Below, in pieces: positions 9,025 through 17,559 of a stretch of 48,794 nucleotides of DNA. How positions within the stretch are numbered: the first letter of the stretch is position 1; every line of letters begins with the position of its first letter. Source of the DNA: Candidatus Celaenobacter antarcticus (GTDB taxonomy: Bacteria; Cloacimonadota; Cloacimonadia; JGIOTU-2). The notes under the pieces were generated by a model. It did no database searches, was not told the DNA's origin, and saw only the letters and a list, made by a program, of their open reading frames with translations. The DNA lies in assembly GCA_030765865.1 (NCBI GenBank), contig JAVCDK010000029.1, positions 1 through 48,794 on the forward strand, given 5' to 3'. The position numbers and the translations under genes are program-made.

Positions 9025-9780
9025 ATGTATTTTAAGAAATTACCTGTTTTAAAGAATGAGCCGGTTAATGAAGAATATTTCATACTTGGTATTCGTGATA
9101 AAAAAATTGTAGAAAATATCAAACCGGGACAATTTTTTCAAGTGAAGGATAGCAAAGCTGTTTTTCCTCTTCTTCCACGACCTTTAAGTGTGTATAAAGT
9201 TGAAGATGACAGATTGGAATTTCTTATAAAAAAAGTTGGCGAATCGACAAATAACTTATCTCTTTTGGAAGAAGGTCATATCGTTCAATTACTCGGTCCG
9301 CTCGGAAATGGGTTTCCGTTAGTTCAAGATAAAAAAGTACTTATTGCAAGCGGTGGGATCGGTTATGCCCCAATGCCATTCCTTGAGCAAAAATTGAAAG
9401 AAGCGGGGAATGAAGTGTGGTTTTATCATGGCGGACGAAGCAGCAATGATGTGTTTTGTGAGGATGTTCAAAACTGCACCGAAGATGGCTCTTGCGGTCA
9501 TACTGGTTTTGTAACAGAGCATATTGAGAAATGCTTTGATTCAACGGATATTGATGTTGTGTATGCTTGCGGTCCCGAACCAATGTTGAAGGTGCTGGTC
9601 TCTCTCTGTTCAAGTAGAAATATTCCTGTGTATGTTTCTCTGGAACGCGTTATGGCGTGTGGAGTTGGTGCTTGCTGCGGATGTGTGATAAAGATCAAAG
9701 AAAATGGTAGTTTTGTTTATAAGAAAGTATGTAAAGACGGACCTGTTTTTGATGGTGCAAAGGTGGTCTGGGATGAGTAA
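9025..9780 (+). CDS. pyrK: Dihydroorotate dehydrogenase B, electron-transfer subunit
   Basis: This is the flavin/iron-sulfur subunit that passes electrons from PyrD to NAD+. The FAD-binding motif RPLS is at 52-55, the pyridine-nucleotide loop GGIGYAP at 110-116, and the CGPEPM motif at 182-187. The [2Fe-2S] ligands are Cys212, 217, 220 and 236 (C-x4-C-x2-C-x15-C). The 251-residue length is normal. It is the obligate partner of the class 1B PyrD encoded next; the last 8 bp overlap the pyrD start, so the two are made together. Confidence 0.95.
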   Translation: MYFKKLPVLKNEPVNEEYFILGIRDKKIVENIKPGQFFQVKDSKAVFPLLPRPLSVYKVEDDRLEFLIKKVGESTNNLSLLEEGHIVQLLGPLGNGFPLVQDKKVLIASGGIGYAPMPFLEQKLKEAGNEVWFYHGGRSSNDVFCEDVQNCTEDGSCGHTGFVTEHIEKCFDSTDIDVVYACGPEPMLKVLVSLCSSRNIPVYVSLERVMACGVGACCGCVIKIKENGSFVYKKVCKDGPVFDGAKVVWDE

Positions 9781-10675
9781 ATGTGAGATCACTTTCGGAA
9801 AAATGAAGTGGAGAAATCCGGTTACAGTTGCATCCGGCACATTCGGTCTGGAGTACGTTGGACTCTTCGATCTTTCGCTGCTAGGAGCACTGACCACAAA
9901 GACGATTACCCCAGAACCAAAAGCAGGAAACGAGCCGCAAAGAATAGTGGAGACCAAAGCCGGCTTGCTAAATTCGATCGGGCTGCAGAATCCCGGCGTG
10001 GAAGAATTTATAAAAACCGACCTGCCTGAATACAGAAAAATTGATACAAATCTTATCGTGAGTGTATCTGCATCATCAATTAATGAATTTGCAAAATTAG
10101 TAAAAAGATTGGATACTCAACCCGGAATAGACGCTTATGAGATCAATATTTCATGTCCGAATGTGGAAAATGAAGGCATCGCATTTGGTACCGATCCTGA
10201 AATTGTATTTGATCTTACAAAAAAACTGAGAGAAGCAACTGATAAGACACTTATCATCAAACTATCACCAAATGTTACTTCAATTACAGACATTGCCAGA
10301 CGTGCAGAGAATGCTGGTGCAGATGGGCTTGCACTTATTAATACTCTGTATGGTATGGCTGTTGATGTGGAAACTGGAAAGCCAAAGCTGCATAACATAA
10401 TCGGGGGTTATTCTGGACCTGCTATAAAACCGATTGCATTGCAGAATGTATATAAAGTAGCCCAAGCAGTTAAAATTCCAATTCTCGCAATGGGTGGGAT
10501 CTCTTCAATAAATGACGCACTTGAGTTTATCATTGCAGGAGCAACTGCCGTTGCAATTGGCACTTATAATTTCGTGAATCCTCTCGGGACTATAGAGGTA
10601 ATTGAAGGTATTCAGGAATATTGTTCAAATAATAATATTGAGTATAAAAAATTAATCGGTTCAATACAAACTTAG
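9773..10675 (+). CDS. pyrD: Dihydroorotate dehydrogenase B, catalytic subunit
   Basis: A 300-residue class 1B enzyme that oxidises dihydroorotate to orotate using FMN. The catalytic base Cys128 lies in INISCPNV. FMN contacts include ASGTFG near the N-terminus, AGLLNSIGLQNPG, and the phosphate loop MGGISS...GATAVAIGT near the C-terminus. I chose ATG 9773, whose product begins MSKCEITFGK, because homologues begin at this point; a longer frame from 9704 would run back through pyrK. It pairs with PyrK, and the NAD-linked type fits an anaerobe. Confidence 0.95.
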   Translation: MSKCEITFGKMKWRNPVTVASGTFGLEYVGLFDLSLLGALTTKTITPEPKAGNEPQRIVETKAGLLNSIGLQNPGVEEFIKTDLPEYRKIDTNLIVSVSASSINEFAKLVKRLDTQPGIDAYEINISCPNVENEGIAFGTDPEIVFDLTKKLREATDKTLIIKLSPNVTSITDIARRAENAGADGLALINTLYGMAVDVETGKPKLHNIIGGYSGPAIKPIALQNVYKVAQAVKIPILAMGGISSINDALEFIIAGATAVAIGTYNFVNPLGTIEVIEGIQEYCSNNNIEYKKLIGSIQT

Positions 10676-10683
10676 GAAACAAG

Positions 10684-11220
10684 ATGAGCACAAAAAAAAG
10701 AATTTTAGATGAAAAAGAGATGGAACGCATTCTCAAGCGTCTCACGAACGAGGTTATTGAGAAAAACAAAGGTTGTGAGAATCTCTATATTGTCGGCATT
10801 CATACTCGCGGGGTACCTCTTGCAAAACGGATAGCTCATTATATTGAAAAATTCGAAAATGAGTATATTAGAACGGGCTCTTTGGACATCACTTTATATC
10901 GTGATGATCTCGCATATATTGAGCATCAACCGGTCATTCAGGATTCCATTCTCAATTTTGATATTGAAGGCAAGCATATTTTACTAATTGATGATGTGCT
11001 CAATACAGGCAGAACAGCCCGTGCTGCGCTGAATGCAATCCTCGATTACGGCAGACCCGCATCGATCCAGTTACTTGTCATCGTTGATAGGGGCAACAGA
11101 GAGCTTCCCATTCAGGCAGATTTTGTAGGCAAACATTTACCGACTGCAAAGATCGAGTCTGTACAGGTTAACCTGAAAGAGACCGATGGAGAAGATGAGG
11201 TTTTGATCATCAAAGAATAA
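10684..11220 (+). CDS. pyrR: PyrR: uracil phosphoribosyltransferase/pyr regulator
   Basis: A 178-residue PRTase-fold protein. The PRPP-binding loop IDDVLNTGRTARAA spans about 102-115. PyrR-specific blocks are GIHTRGVPLA (38-47), LDITLYRDDL (67-76), DRGNRELPI and ADFVGKHLPT, which separate it from hypoxanthine PRTases. In Firmicutes PyrR binds pyr mRNA in response to UMP and causes attenuation. Its place inside a pyr operon that has a terminator hairpin before pyrB suggests the same may happen here, although I could not recognise a canonical PyrR binding loop. It lies 8 bp after pyrD. Confidence 0.9.
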   Translation: MSTKKRILDEKEMERILKRLTNEVIEKNKGCENLYIVGIHTRGVPLAKRIAHYIEKFENEYIRTGSLDITLYRDDLAYIEHQPVIQDSILNFDIEGKHILLIDDVLNTGRTARAALNAILDYGRPASIQLLVIVDRGNRELPIQADFVGKHLPTAKIESVQVNLKETDGEDEVLIIKE

Positions 11221-11234
11221 AAGGAATATGTAAC

Positions 11235-12053
11235 ATGAAATTCAAAGAGAAATATTGTCATATTGTAGAAAAGAACAACTCCCTTTTATGTGTGGGACTG
11301 GATACTGATATTGAGAAAATCCCGGAATTTCTCAGAAGTGAATCCGAGTTGCCCCAATGGGAGTTCAATAAACGCATCATCGATGCAACAAAAGATTCTG
11401 TGGCTGCATACAAACCGAACTTTGCTTTTTATATATCTCAGGGATTAAAAGGTATTGAGAGCTTACAAAAGACCATCTCCTACATTCCTGACGATATACC
11501 CATAATTCTGGATGTGAAGATCGGCGATATCGGTAACACCATGAAGCATTATGCAAAGGCATATTTTGATACCTTCAAAGTTGATGCACTTACGGTAAAT
11601 CCGCTAATGGGTTATGATGTTATCGATCCCTTTGAAATGTATGAGGATAAATATCTTTTCCTTCTTGCACTCACTTCCAATCCTTCAAACATAGATTTTC
11701 TTAACTCGGGATATACATTATATGAAAGGATTTGTGAGAAAATTCAGGAATGGGATCAGGAGACACTTGGCGCAGTCGTCGGCGCTACAAATGACGAAGA
11801 AATGAGGACGATCAGGGGAATGTTACCTGATGCGCTTTTCCTAGTCCCAGGCATTGGTGCACAAGGTGGTGATCTGGAAAAAGTGATGAAATATACAACC
11901 GGGAAGAAACATCCAAATATACTTATCAACTCATCAAGAGGTATCATTTTTTCTTATTCCCAGAAGAATGAGAAGGAGTTTGATGTTACTGCTCGAAATG
12001 CATGTAAACAGTTGAGGGAGAAGATCAATAGCTATCCGACATTGTCACACTGA
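11235..12053 (+). CDS. pyrF: Orotidine 5'-phosphate decarboxylase, type 2
   Basis: Final step of UMP synthesis. The catalytic Asp-x-Lys-x2-Asp array is DVKIGD at 93-98 with Lys95, and the substrate-binding CVGLDTD lies at 19-25. LVPGIGAQGGD and the INSSRG motif form the phosphate site. The 272-residue length and motif variant match the longer bacterial type 2 family, unlike the short E. coli form. The final codons and stop lie inside a GTCACACTGAG repeat motif (12044-12054), so the extreme C-terminus (TLSH) looks repeat-derived. It is the last gene of the pyr operon. Confidence 0.93.
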   Translation: MKFKEKYCHIVEKNNSLLCVGLDTDIEKIPEFLRSESELPQWEFNKRIIDATKDSVAAYKPNFAFYISQGLKGIESLQKTISYIPDDIPIILDVKIGDIGNTMKHYAKAYFDTFKVDALTVNPLMGYDVIDPFEMYEDKYLFLLALTSNPSNIDFLNSGYTLYERICEKIQEWDQETLGAVVGATNDEEMRTIRGMLPDALFLVPGIGAQGGDLEKVMKYTTGKKHPNILINSSRGIIFSYSQKNEKEFDVTARNACKQLREKINSYPTLSH

Positions 12054-12425
12054 GCCGCATGCTTCCTAACCTGTTCTCTTCACCAATCCCAGCTTTGGTA
12101 AATCGGAATAGCATATTTTGCAATAATATATCGCACCTATAGCGCTCTGCGACTTTATTCACTTACCAGAAGCTTACGCAACCGGTTATAAATATTCAGC
12201 ACCTATGGTGTAGAATTTTAATAATGTAAGATTGAATTTAAAGTTCCGATACGAACGATATGTTTGTAACGGTGAGTGTCAGCTCTCAGAACCAATAATG
12301 ATATTAGCACCATAGGTGCGGAATGTAAATTTCTTTATATTCGCATAAGTATATATCATGATCTTATCAAAAAGTGTCATGTGTCTGAAAAATTTTGGGA
12401 GTTTGCATGCAATTCACGCAAATTC
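12054..12425. repeat. Non-coding gap with GCACC/GGTGC hairpins
   Basis: No gene is supported. Three related palindromes recur: near 12132-12145 (GCACCTATAGCGC), 12199-12211 (GCACCTATGGTGT) and 12307-12319 (GCACCATAGGTGC, a perfect 5-bp stem with a 3-nt loop). An open frame that continues into the next gene from 12276 is translated repeat sequence, not a real N-terminus. Confidence 0.6.
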
Positions 12426-12503
12426 TTGACAATACCAATTATATTATGCAATCAACTGCAAAAGAAAATCAATAAATTTATAATGCTTGAAAGGAGTAGG
12501 TTA

Positions 12504-14798
12504 ATGAAATTCAAAATATTAATATTAAGTTTATTCATTATTGGGATATGTTCCCTTGCTTACGCAGAAGAGAGGGGATGCACACATAAGGAACTGCAAC
12601 CAGAGGGAGGTTTTACCAGTGTGGGCGAAGCGAAGATATACGACCCGCCTGAAAAACCTGAAAGCCAGGTCATGAAAAAAGGCATAAGAGACAATTGGGA
12701 ACTAACTGACTCATTGGAACTGTCTCATTATGTTGATGCAGGTAATATGTACAGCGTCTATTTCAATAACGATAATGATTCACTCGAGCAGTATCCGATC
12801 TATTCTGAATATACTTTGTTGAATGAGTCGAAGCTGGCGATTGCAAAAGCTCCAAAGTGGCTGAGGAACGATCTGTACAATGTGCTGTCCCGTGTCAATG
12901 AACTGCATCAGCCGGTATGGGCATCTGCGATCAATGATGCGGAGGATCCGTACATAGATGAGATCGCTTTTTCTATTGCACATCTTTCACCGGAATATCT
13001 GTCTGCAAACGTCGCAGGGGATCTGTACGGTTCTGCGGAACTTATACAGGAAAACGCCGAGATGATCTATAACAATGCTCAGTATCTGGATTATGTTGAA
13101 GTGGTAGATTATGGAAGCTCGACAACAGATGAGAATTACTATTCAACAACACGATACAGGAAAGTGAATACCCGTGGAGACACTGTCCAGGTCGAAGTTC
13201 CAAAAGAAATCTATTACTGGTATATTGTCGATCCGAAAATCACTGATGAGATTCCTGCATATATTGATCCAAATATTGTTGAGGACAATAGCACTCATAC
13301 TAATAATTTTGCCGATCCTCCAGATGGAGTTTTCTGGAGGAACTACCTTTTCAACCAGGCAGATGCCGGATATCCAATTTTGCGAGATACTCTCGCAGGA
13401 TGCCAGGTTGTCTGGGATGGTACTCAGAATGTGAATGCTTCGAAAACACATGCACTTGCGGTCATCACGCGATGGATTAATGCAACAATGGATTTCACAT
13501 CGAACTATGAAAGACCTCACCAGCTGGCTCGCATCTATAAGAAACATATTGGAAGATGCGGTGAACATGCTGATATTTCTGCCGCAACTGCACGTTCTGC
13601 ACTCATTCCGTGTACAAGTATTTTGGCTATATCGGGCGATCATACATGGAACGAATTCTGGGATGATGGCTGGGTGCATTGGGAGCCGGTCAACAATTCT
13701 CTTGATAATCCCCTGGTGTATGAAAACGGATGGGGCAAGGTTTTTGGTTCTGTATTTGAGATACGAAGTGACGGCTGGCTCACCTCGGTAACAGACATAT
13801 ACTCTGAAGGGTCATCAACCATCACGATATATGCGCTGGATAATTTGGGCAACCCGATTGACGGCGCTGAAGTGTTACTTGGCGTTCAGTCCGGATCAAG
13901 TATTTATGTAGATAATTACGGCATAACAGATAATGATGGAAAATATACATTCATCGTAGGTGAAGGAAGACATTATCATGCGCGAATTGATACAGAAATT
14001 GGCAGCTACCCGGAAGCCAGCGGTACTCTCGAAAGTTTAGTGGAAAATTCTGTGAACGGAGAAGAATATACGTATTCTATGACGGTTTCCGGTACTATGC
14101 CTGTATTGAATCATGTTGAGGTTGATGTGCCTGAGGATACTGTAGATGATTATCTTGTGTCAGTTGAATTTACTGTTCCTTCCCAGATTGTCTGTGGTGT
14201 GTCTCTGATGGATGATCTGGACTACTCAACATTGTACAAGAAAGAGGAAACAGGCAGCATCGATTATGTTATGACAGATGAGCTTAATTTTATCTGGTTT
14301 TTGATCAACATACAATTTGAATGCTTTAATATGCTTCTAGGTGCGGATCAGGGGAATGTTGATTTTGATGTCCCGATTGGATCTGATTGGTATTGCAACT
14401 ATTCCAATCTGTTGCATCTTAATAACCTCCAATATGTGGATGGTATTGCACGATTGTATTCTTATGTTCCTACCTCAGTTGATGATCCCAATGTCAGTGG
14501 AAGTTCTGATATGATACTGATGAATTCTCCTAATCCTTTTAATGTTTCGACCACCATTTCTTATTATGGAACAGCCAATTCACATGAATTATTGCAGATT
14601 AAGATTTATAATGTGAAAGGACAATTGGTAAAGAAATTAGGATTTAATCTACCCACTGACGGATCGGATTTTGGATTTAGTACGGTATGGGATGGTAAAG
14701 ATTACAAAGGCGAAAAGGTGTGTCCCGGAATATACTTCTATTCAGCGAGCGTTGATGGTAATGAGAAAGAAATCAGAAAGTTGTTGTTAATTCGTTGA
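12504..14798 (+). CDS. Secreted transglutaminase-like protein with C-terminal sorting domain
   Basis: The 764-residue product starts at ATG 12504 behind an AAGGAG site; residues 1-21 form a signal peptide (MKFKILILSLFIIG...AYA). A transglutaminase-like core is centred on Cys352 in GRCGEHAD and His380 in DHTWNEFWDDGW. The third triad position reads WEPV, so Glu replaces the usual Asp, which I note as a variant. A CNA-B/Ig-like domain (ITIYALDNLGNPIDGAEVLL) follows. The last ~85 residues hold a Por/type IX-style sorting domain: MNSPNPFN, IYNVKGQLV, WDGKD, CPGIYFYSA. It is probably exported by a type IX-like route. Substrate unknown; a peptidase or protein cross-linker is possible. Confidence 0.85.
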   Translation: MKFKILILSLFIIGICSLAYAEERGCTHKELQPEGGFTSVGEAKIYDPPEKPESQVMKKGIRDNWELTDSLELSHYVDAGNMYSVYFNNDNDSLEQYPIYSEYTLLNESKLAIAKAPKWLRNDLYNVLSRVNELHQPVWASAINDAEDPYIDEIAFSIAHLSPEYLSANVAGDLYGSAELIQENAEMIYNNAQYLDYVEVVDYGSSTTDENYYSTTRYRKVNTRGDTVQVEVPKEIYYWYIVDPKITDEIPAYIDPNIVEDNSTHTNNFADPPDGVFWRNYLFNQADAGYPILRDTLAGCQVVWDGTQNVNASKTHALAVITRWINATMDFTSNYERPHQLARIYKKHIGRCGEHADISAATARSALIPCTSILAISGDHTWNEFWDDGWVHWEPVNNSLDNPLVYENGWGKVFGSVFEIRSDGWLTSVTDIYSEGSSTITIYALDNLGNPIDGAEVLLGVQSGSSIYVDNYGITDNDGKYTFIVGEGRHYHARIDTEIGSYPEASGTLESLVENSVNGEEYTYSMTVSGTMPVLNHVEVDVPEDTVDDYLVSVEFTVPSQIVCGVSLMDDLDYSTLYKKEETGSIDYVMTDELNFIWFLINIQFECFNMLLGADQGNVDFDVPIGSDWYCNYSNLLHLNNLQYVDGIARLYSYVPTSVDDPNVSGSSDMILMNSPNPFNVSTTISYYGTANSHELLQIKIYNVKGQLVKKLGFNLPTDGSDFGFSTVWDGKDYKGEKVCPGIYFYSASVDGNEKEIRKLLLIR

Positions 14799-15498
14799 TT
14801 GTTGTGGGGTCATTTTCGAAATGACTGAAATTGTATTTACTATTAAGCCTTTAAACCATTCAGAAGGTTGGACTTGTACTTCTACCAACGGAAAGAAACC
14901 GCTTGCATGGCTCAGATGTGAAGCAGTTTATTAATACATTAACATTTAACTTCTGTCACTTTTTGGCAGAAGAATTTTATCTATTTCTGTGAAGCTTTAT
15001 TAATAAATATTAACACCATTTAAATTGTCTCCCATTTTTTTTGATATATTATTTTTCGATTTTTCTCGTTACTCTCTGTGTTCTCTGTCTGACAAGGCGT
15101 CCTGCCGGGACGTAGCTTAGCGTAGACTGGTCGAAGGATCTGTCGAAGGGGGTGTCGCACTTCGAGAACCTCAGTGTGACAGTGCTTTTAACTTTTATGC
15201 CTAATTCTTATTTCTTATATTGTCACTAACAATATTCTGTGTTTTACAATAAAATTGGTATGTATCTGAATTTTTTTGAGGTATGTATGTAATTATGTAT
15301 AAACAAAGTTGACGTTAATTATACAAAATTTGAAAGTTATAAGTATTCTATTTATAAAAATTGAAAACTAAGAAAAAGCTAACATTGAAGTGAAAGTATA
15401 TTGATTTGTTAACTTCGCAAATAAAGCAACCAAACCGTTAATGTAGAATATTAAATTATTATGAATCATTAACTGAATTAAAGACAAGGAGATTAATA
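14799..15498. repeat. 700-bp non-coding gap with dispersed repeat
   Basis: There is no convincing gene. A weak terminator-like hairpin, CTTCTGTC/GGCAGAAG, lies at 14950-14972. From about 14976 to 15147 the sequence matches 19499-19642 (shared blocks: ATTTCTGTGAAGC, ACCATTTAAATT, AAGGCG, TAGACTGGTCGAAGG). At 15154-15180 there is a GTCGCACT/AGTGTGAC hairpin related to the one before pyrB. The rest is AT-rich and probably holds the promoter of the next gene. Confidence 0.65.
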
Positions 15499-16944
15499 AT
15501 GAAGAAATTATTACTTGTTTTAGCAATTACACTTTGTGTAAGTGTATTATTCGCCGACCCAATTGAAAAATTAGACAAATGGGCTGAGGAACAAACATCA
15601 GAATTTAATACCAACGATGTTGTGAATTTCCTAAACGGAAACAGAGCAGATGGTGATATTACATATGGCTCTGAATATGTATTTAATTCTTCAGATACTC
15701 GGTTTTGTTCAGCCACTACATTAGATACAACTCACTTTGTTATTACATATCAGGATCGCGGAAATTATTATTACGGAACGGCAATTGTGGGAACTGTTAC
15801 AGGCAACATTATCACTTATGGTTCTGAGTATGTATTTAATTCTGCAGTTACATACTATTGTTCTACAATAACCCTGGATACAACTCACTTTGTTGTTGCA
15901 TATCGTAATGGAGCCAGTTCTCCTTATAACGGAACTGCCATTGTGGGGACAGTATCAGGAAGTACTATTACTTATGGTTCTGAATTTGTATTTAATTCTG
16001 CGAGTACAAGTTATATATCAGCCGCTGCTCTGGACGTAACTCACTTTATTGTTGCATATGGTGATGACAATTCCGGTGACGGACTTGCAATTGTAGGAAC
16101 CGTTTCAGGAAGTACTATCACTTATGGGACTGAAAATGAATTTAATAATGAAGCGCGGTATATAGCAGCCACATCTCTGGATGCAAACCACTTTGTTGTT
16201 GCTTATCAGGATTATGATAATTATTTTGGAACTGCCATTGTAGGAACTGTTTCAGATACCACTATCACCTATGGTACAGAATATGTATTTAATTCTTCAA
16301 TTACTTATCATCCCTCTGTCACAACTTTAGACGCAACTCACTTTGTTGTTGCATATCAGGATTATAGCAATTCTCATTATGGAACTGCCATTGTGGGATC
16401 TGTTTCAGGAATTACAATCACGTATGGTTCTGAATATGTATTTAGTTCTGACGATACAAGTTGGATATCAGCAACAGCTTTGGACGCAACACACTTTGTT
16501 GTCATATGTATGGTTGGCAGTTATCCTTATGACTTAATAGCAATTGTGGGAGCTGTTTCAGGAAGCGTTATCTCTTATGGATCTGGGTTTGTATTTAATA
16601 TTTCATATTCTGATGCTACATCAGCCATAGCACTGGATGCATCCCATTTTGTTGTTGCATATCTGGATTATGACTCGTCTTCTTTTGGAGCATCTATAGT
16701 AGGAGAAGTTGAGGGATCTCAAATTGCTCCAACTTTACCGGAAAATATAGAAATAGAAATTACTGAAAATGATGTAGTAATAACCTGGGATGAAGTAACA
16801 GGTGCATCTTCGTATATAGTATATTCTTCCGCTAATCCATATAACGATTTTGAGGAGGATTTGTCCGGTTCCTATAATGGTGAAAGTTGGAGTACATCAA
16901 TTGTAAATGAAAAGAAATTTTATTATGTAACTGCAACGGATTAG
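15499..16944 (+). CDS. Secreted seven-repeat (beta-propeller-like) protein
   Basis: The 481-residue protein starts at ATG 15499, preceded by AAGGAG, with a signal peptide ending near LFA/DPIEK. Residues ~53-405 are seven tandem repeats of about 49-52 residues, each reading roughly ITYGSEYVFNS, then a variable stretch, TLDxTHFVVAY and GTAIVGTVSG. Seven copies of this size fit a seven-bladed beta-propeller; this is inference from repeat count and pattern. The last ~80 residues form a fibronectin III-like domain ending KKFYYVTATD, close to the end of the gene at 17560-19425. No catalytic residues are recognised; adhesion or cell-surface binding is likely. Confidence 0.8.
   Translation: MKKLLLVLAITLCVSVLFADPIEKLDKWAEEQTSEFNTNDVVNFLNGNRADGDITYGSEYVFNSSDTRFCSATTLDTTHFVITYQDRGNYYYGTAIVGTVTGNIITYGSEYVFNSAVTYYCSTITLDTTHFVVAYRNGASSPYNGTAIVGTVSGSTITYGSEFVFNSASTSYISAAALDVTHFIVAYGDDNSGDGLAIVGTVSGSTITYGTENEFNNEARYIAATSLDANHFVVAYQDYDNYFGTAIVGTVSDTTITYGTEYVFNSSITYHPSVTTLDATHFVVAYQDYSNSHYGTAIVGSVSGITITYGSEYVFSSDDTSWISATALDATHFVVICMVGSYPYDLIAIVGAVSGSVISYGSGFVFNISYSDATSAIALDASHFVVAYLDYDSSSFGASIVGEVEGSQIAPTLPENIEIEITENDVVITWDEVTGASSYIVYSSANPYNDFEEDLSGSYNGESWSTSIVNEKKFYYVTATD
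15658..16722 (+). repeat. Seven tandem coding repeats of 147-156 bp
   Basis: Repeat units begin at 15658, 15811, 15967, 16117, 16264, 16417 and 16570, giving spacings of 153, 156, 150, 147, 153 and 153 bp, all multiples of three. They are clearly similar at DNA level, which suggests expansion by recombination. Confidence 0.85.
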
Positions 16945-17559
16945 TGAAAATTAACTGCTAACAAAAATTTCCACATCCAGTTTCCTTTCTAAGTTTGGGA
17001 GTTTGTTGAAGCTGGAATTTTGTTCAGAGCTGGGATTGATGTCAAGGATGATTGACAGCTGTGAGATATTATATTGTTGTTTGCAGTTATGCATAACAGA
17101 ATTTTAGTGAAATCAAACGATTGAATATTTTGATTACAAGAGCATCTGAAACAAAAACAAGAATTAAGGTTATCAGATATGTCCAGATTCACCCTTATGA
17201 TTAACAGAATGGAGACAATGATGCTTTGGCATTCCTACATCACAACAATATACATAAATAGCATCAAGCACACCAAAAGAATTCGGTATATTGAATAAAA
17301 TTGAAGATTGGGTTAACAAACTCACTTCGGACACTATGAAAATTAGTTTTCCCTACTATTACTACAAAAAAAACAGGGGTCTAAAAAAAGAAACAAAATT
17401 GAAAAATTGACATGAAAATAAATATTTATAGAAAAAATAAAAATTGTGTTCGAGATATTAACTTGTAGCATTTATTGTGAAGTTTATCAAAATGTGTAAA
17501 TTTAAGCAGTTTAATGATATTTTAGACTGCTCTGTATTAAATTTTAAAAGAAGGAAAAA
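16945..17559. other. 615-bp AT-rich gap without recognised gene
   Basis: Very AT-rich sequence. Short open stretches occur on both strands (for example 16989-17192 minus), but none has a family signature or a convincing ribosome-binding site. A TTGACA box at 17407-17412 lies 148 bp before the next start, and an AGAAGGA site precedes ATG 17560. I see nothing else definite. Confidence 0.5.

Noticed and set aside
12276-12503. N-terminal extension of the transglutaminase-like protein
   Set aside because: The in-frame extension is translated palindromic repeat; the ATG at 12504 has an AAGGAG site and begins a proper signal peptide.
16989-17192. Minus-strand Cys/Ser-rich frame in the gap before the beta-helix gene
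   Set aside because: AT-rich, no start signal, no recognisable family; probably chance.
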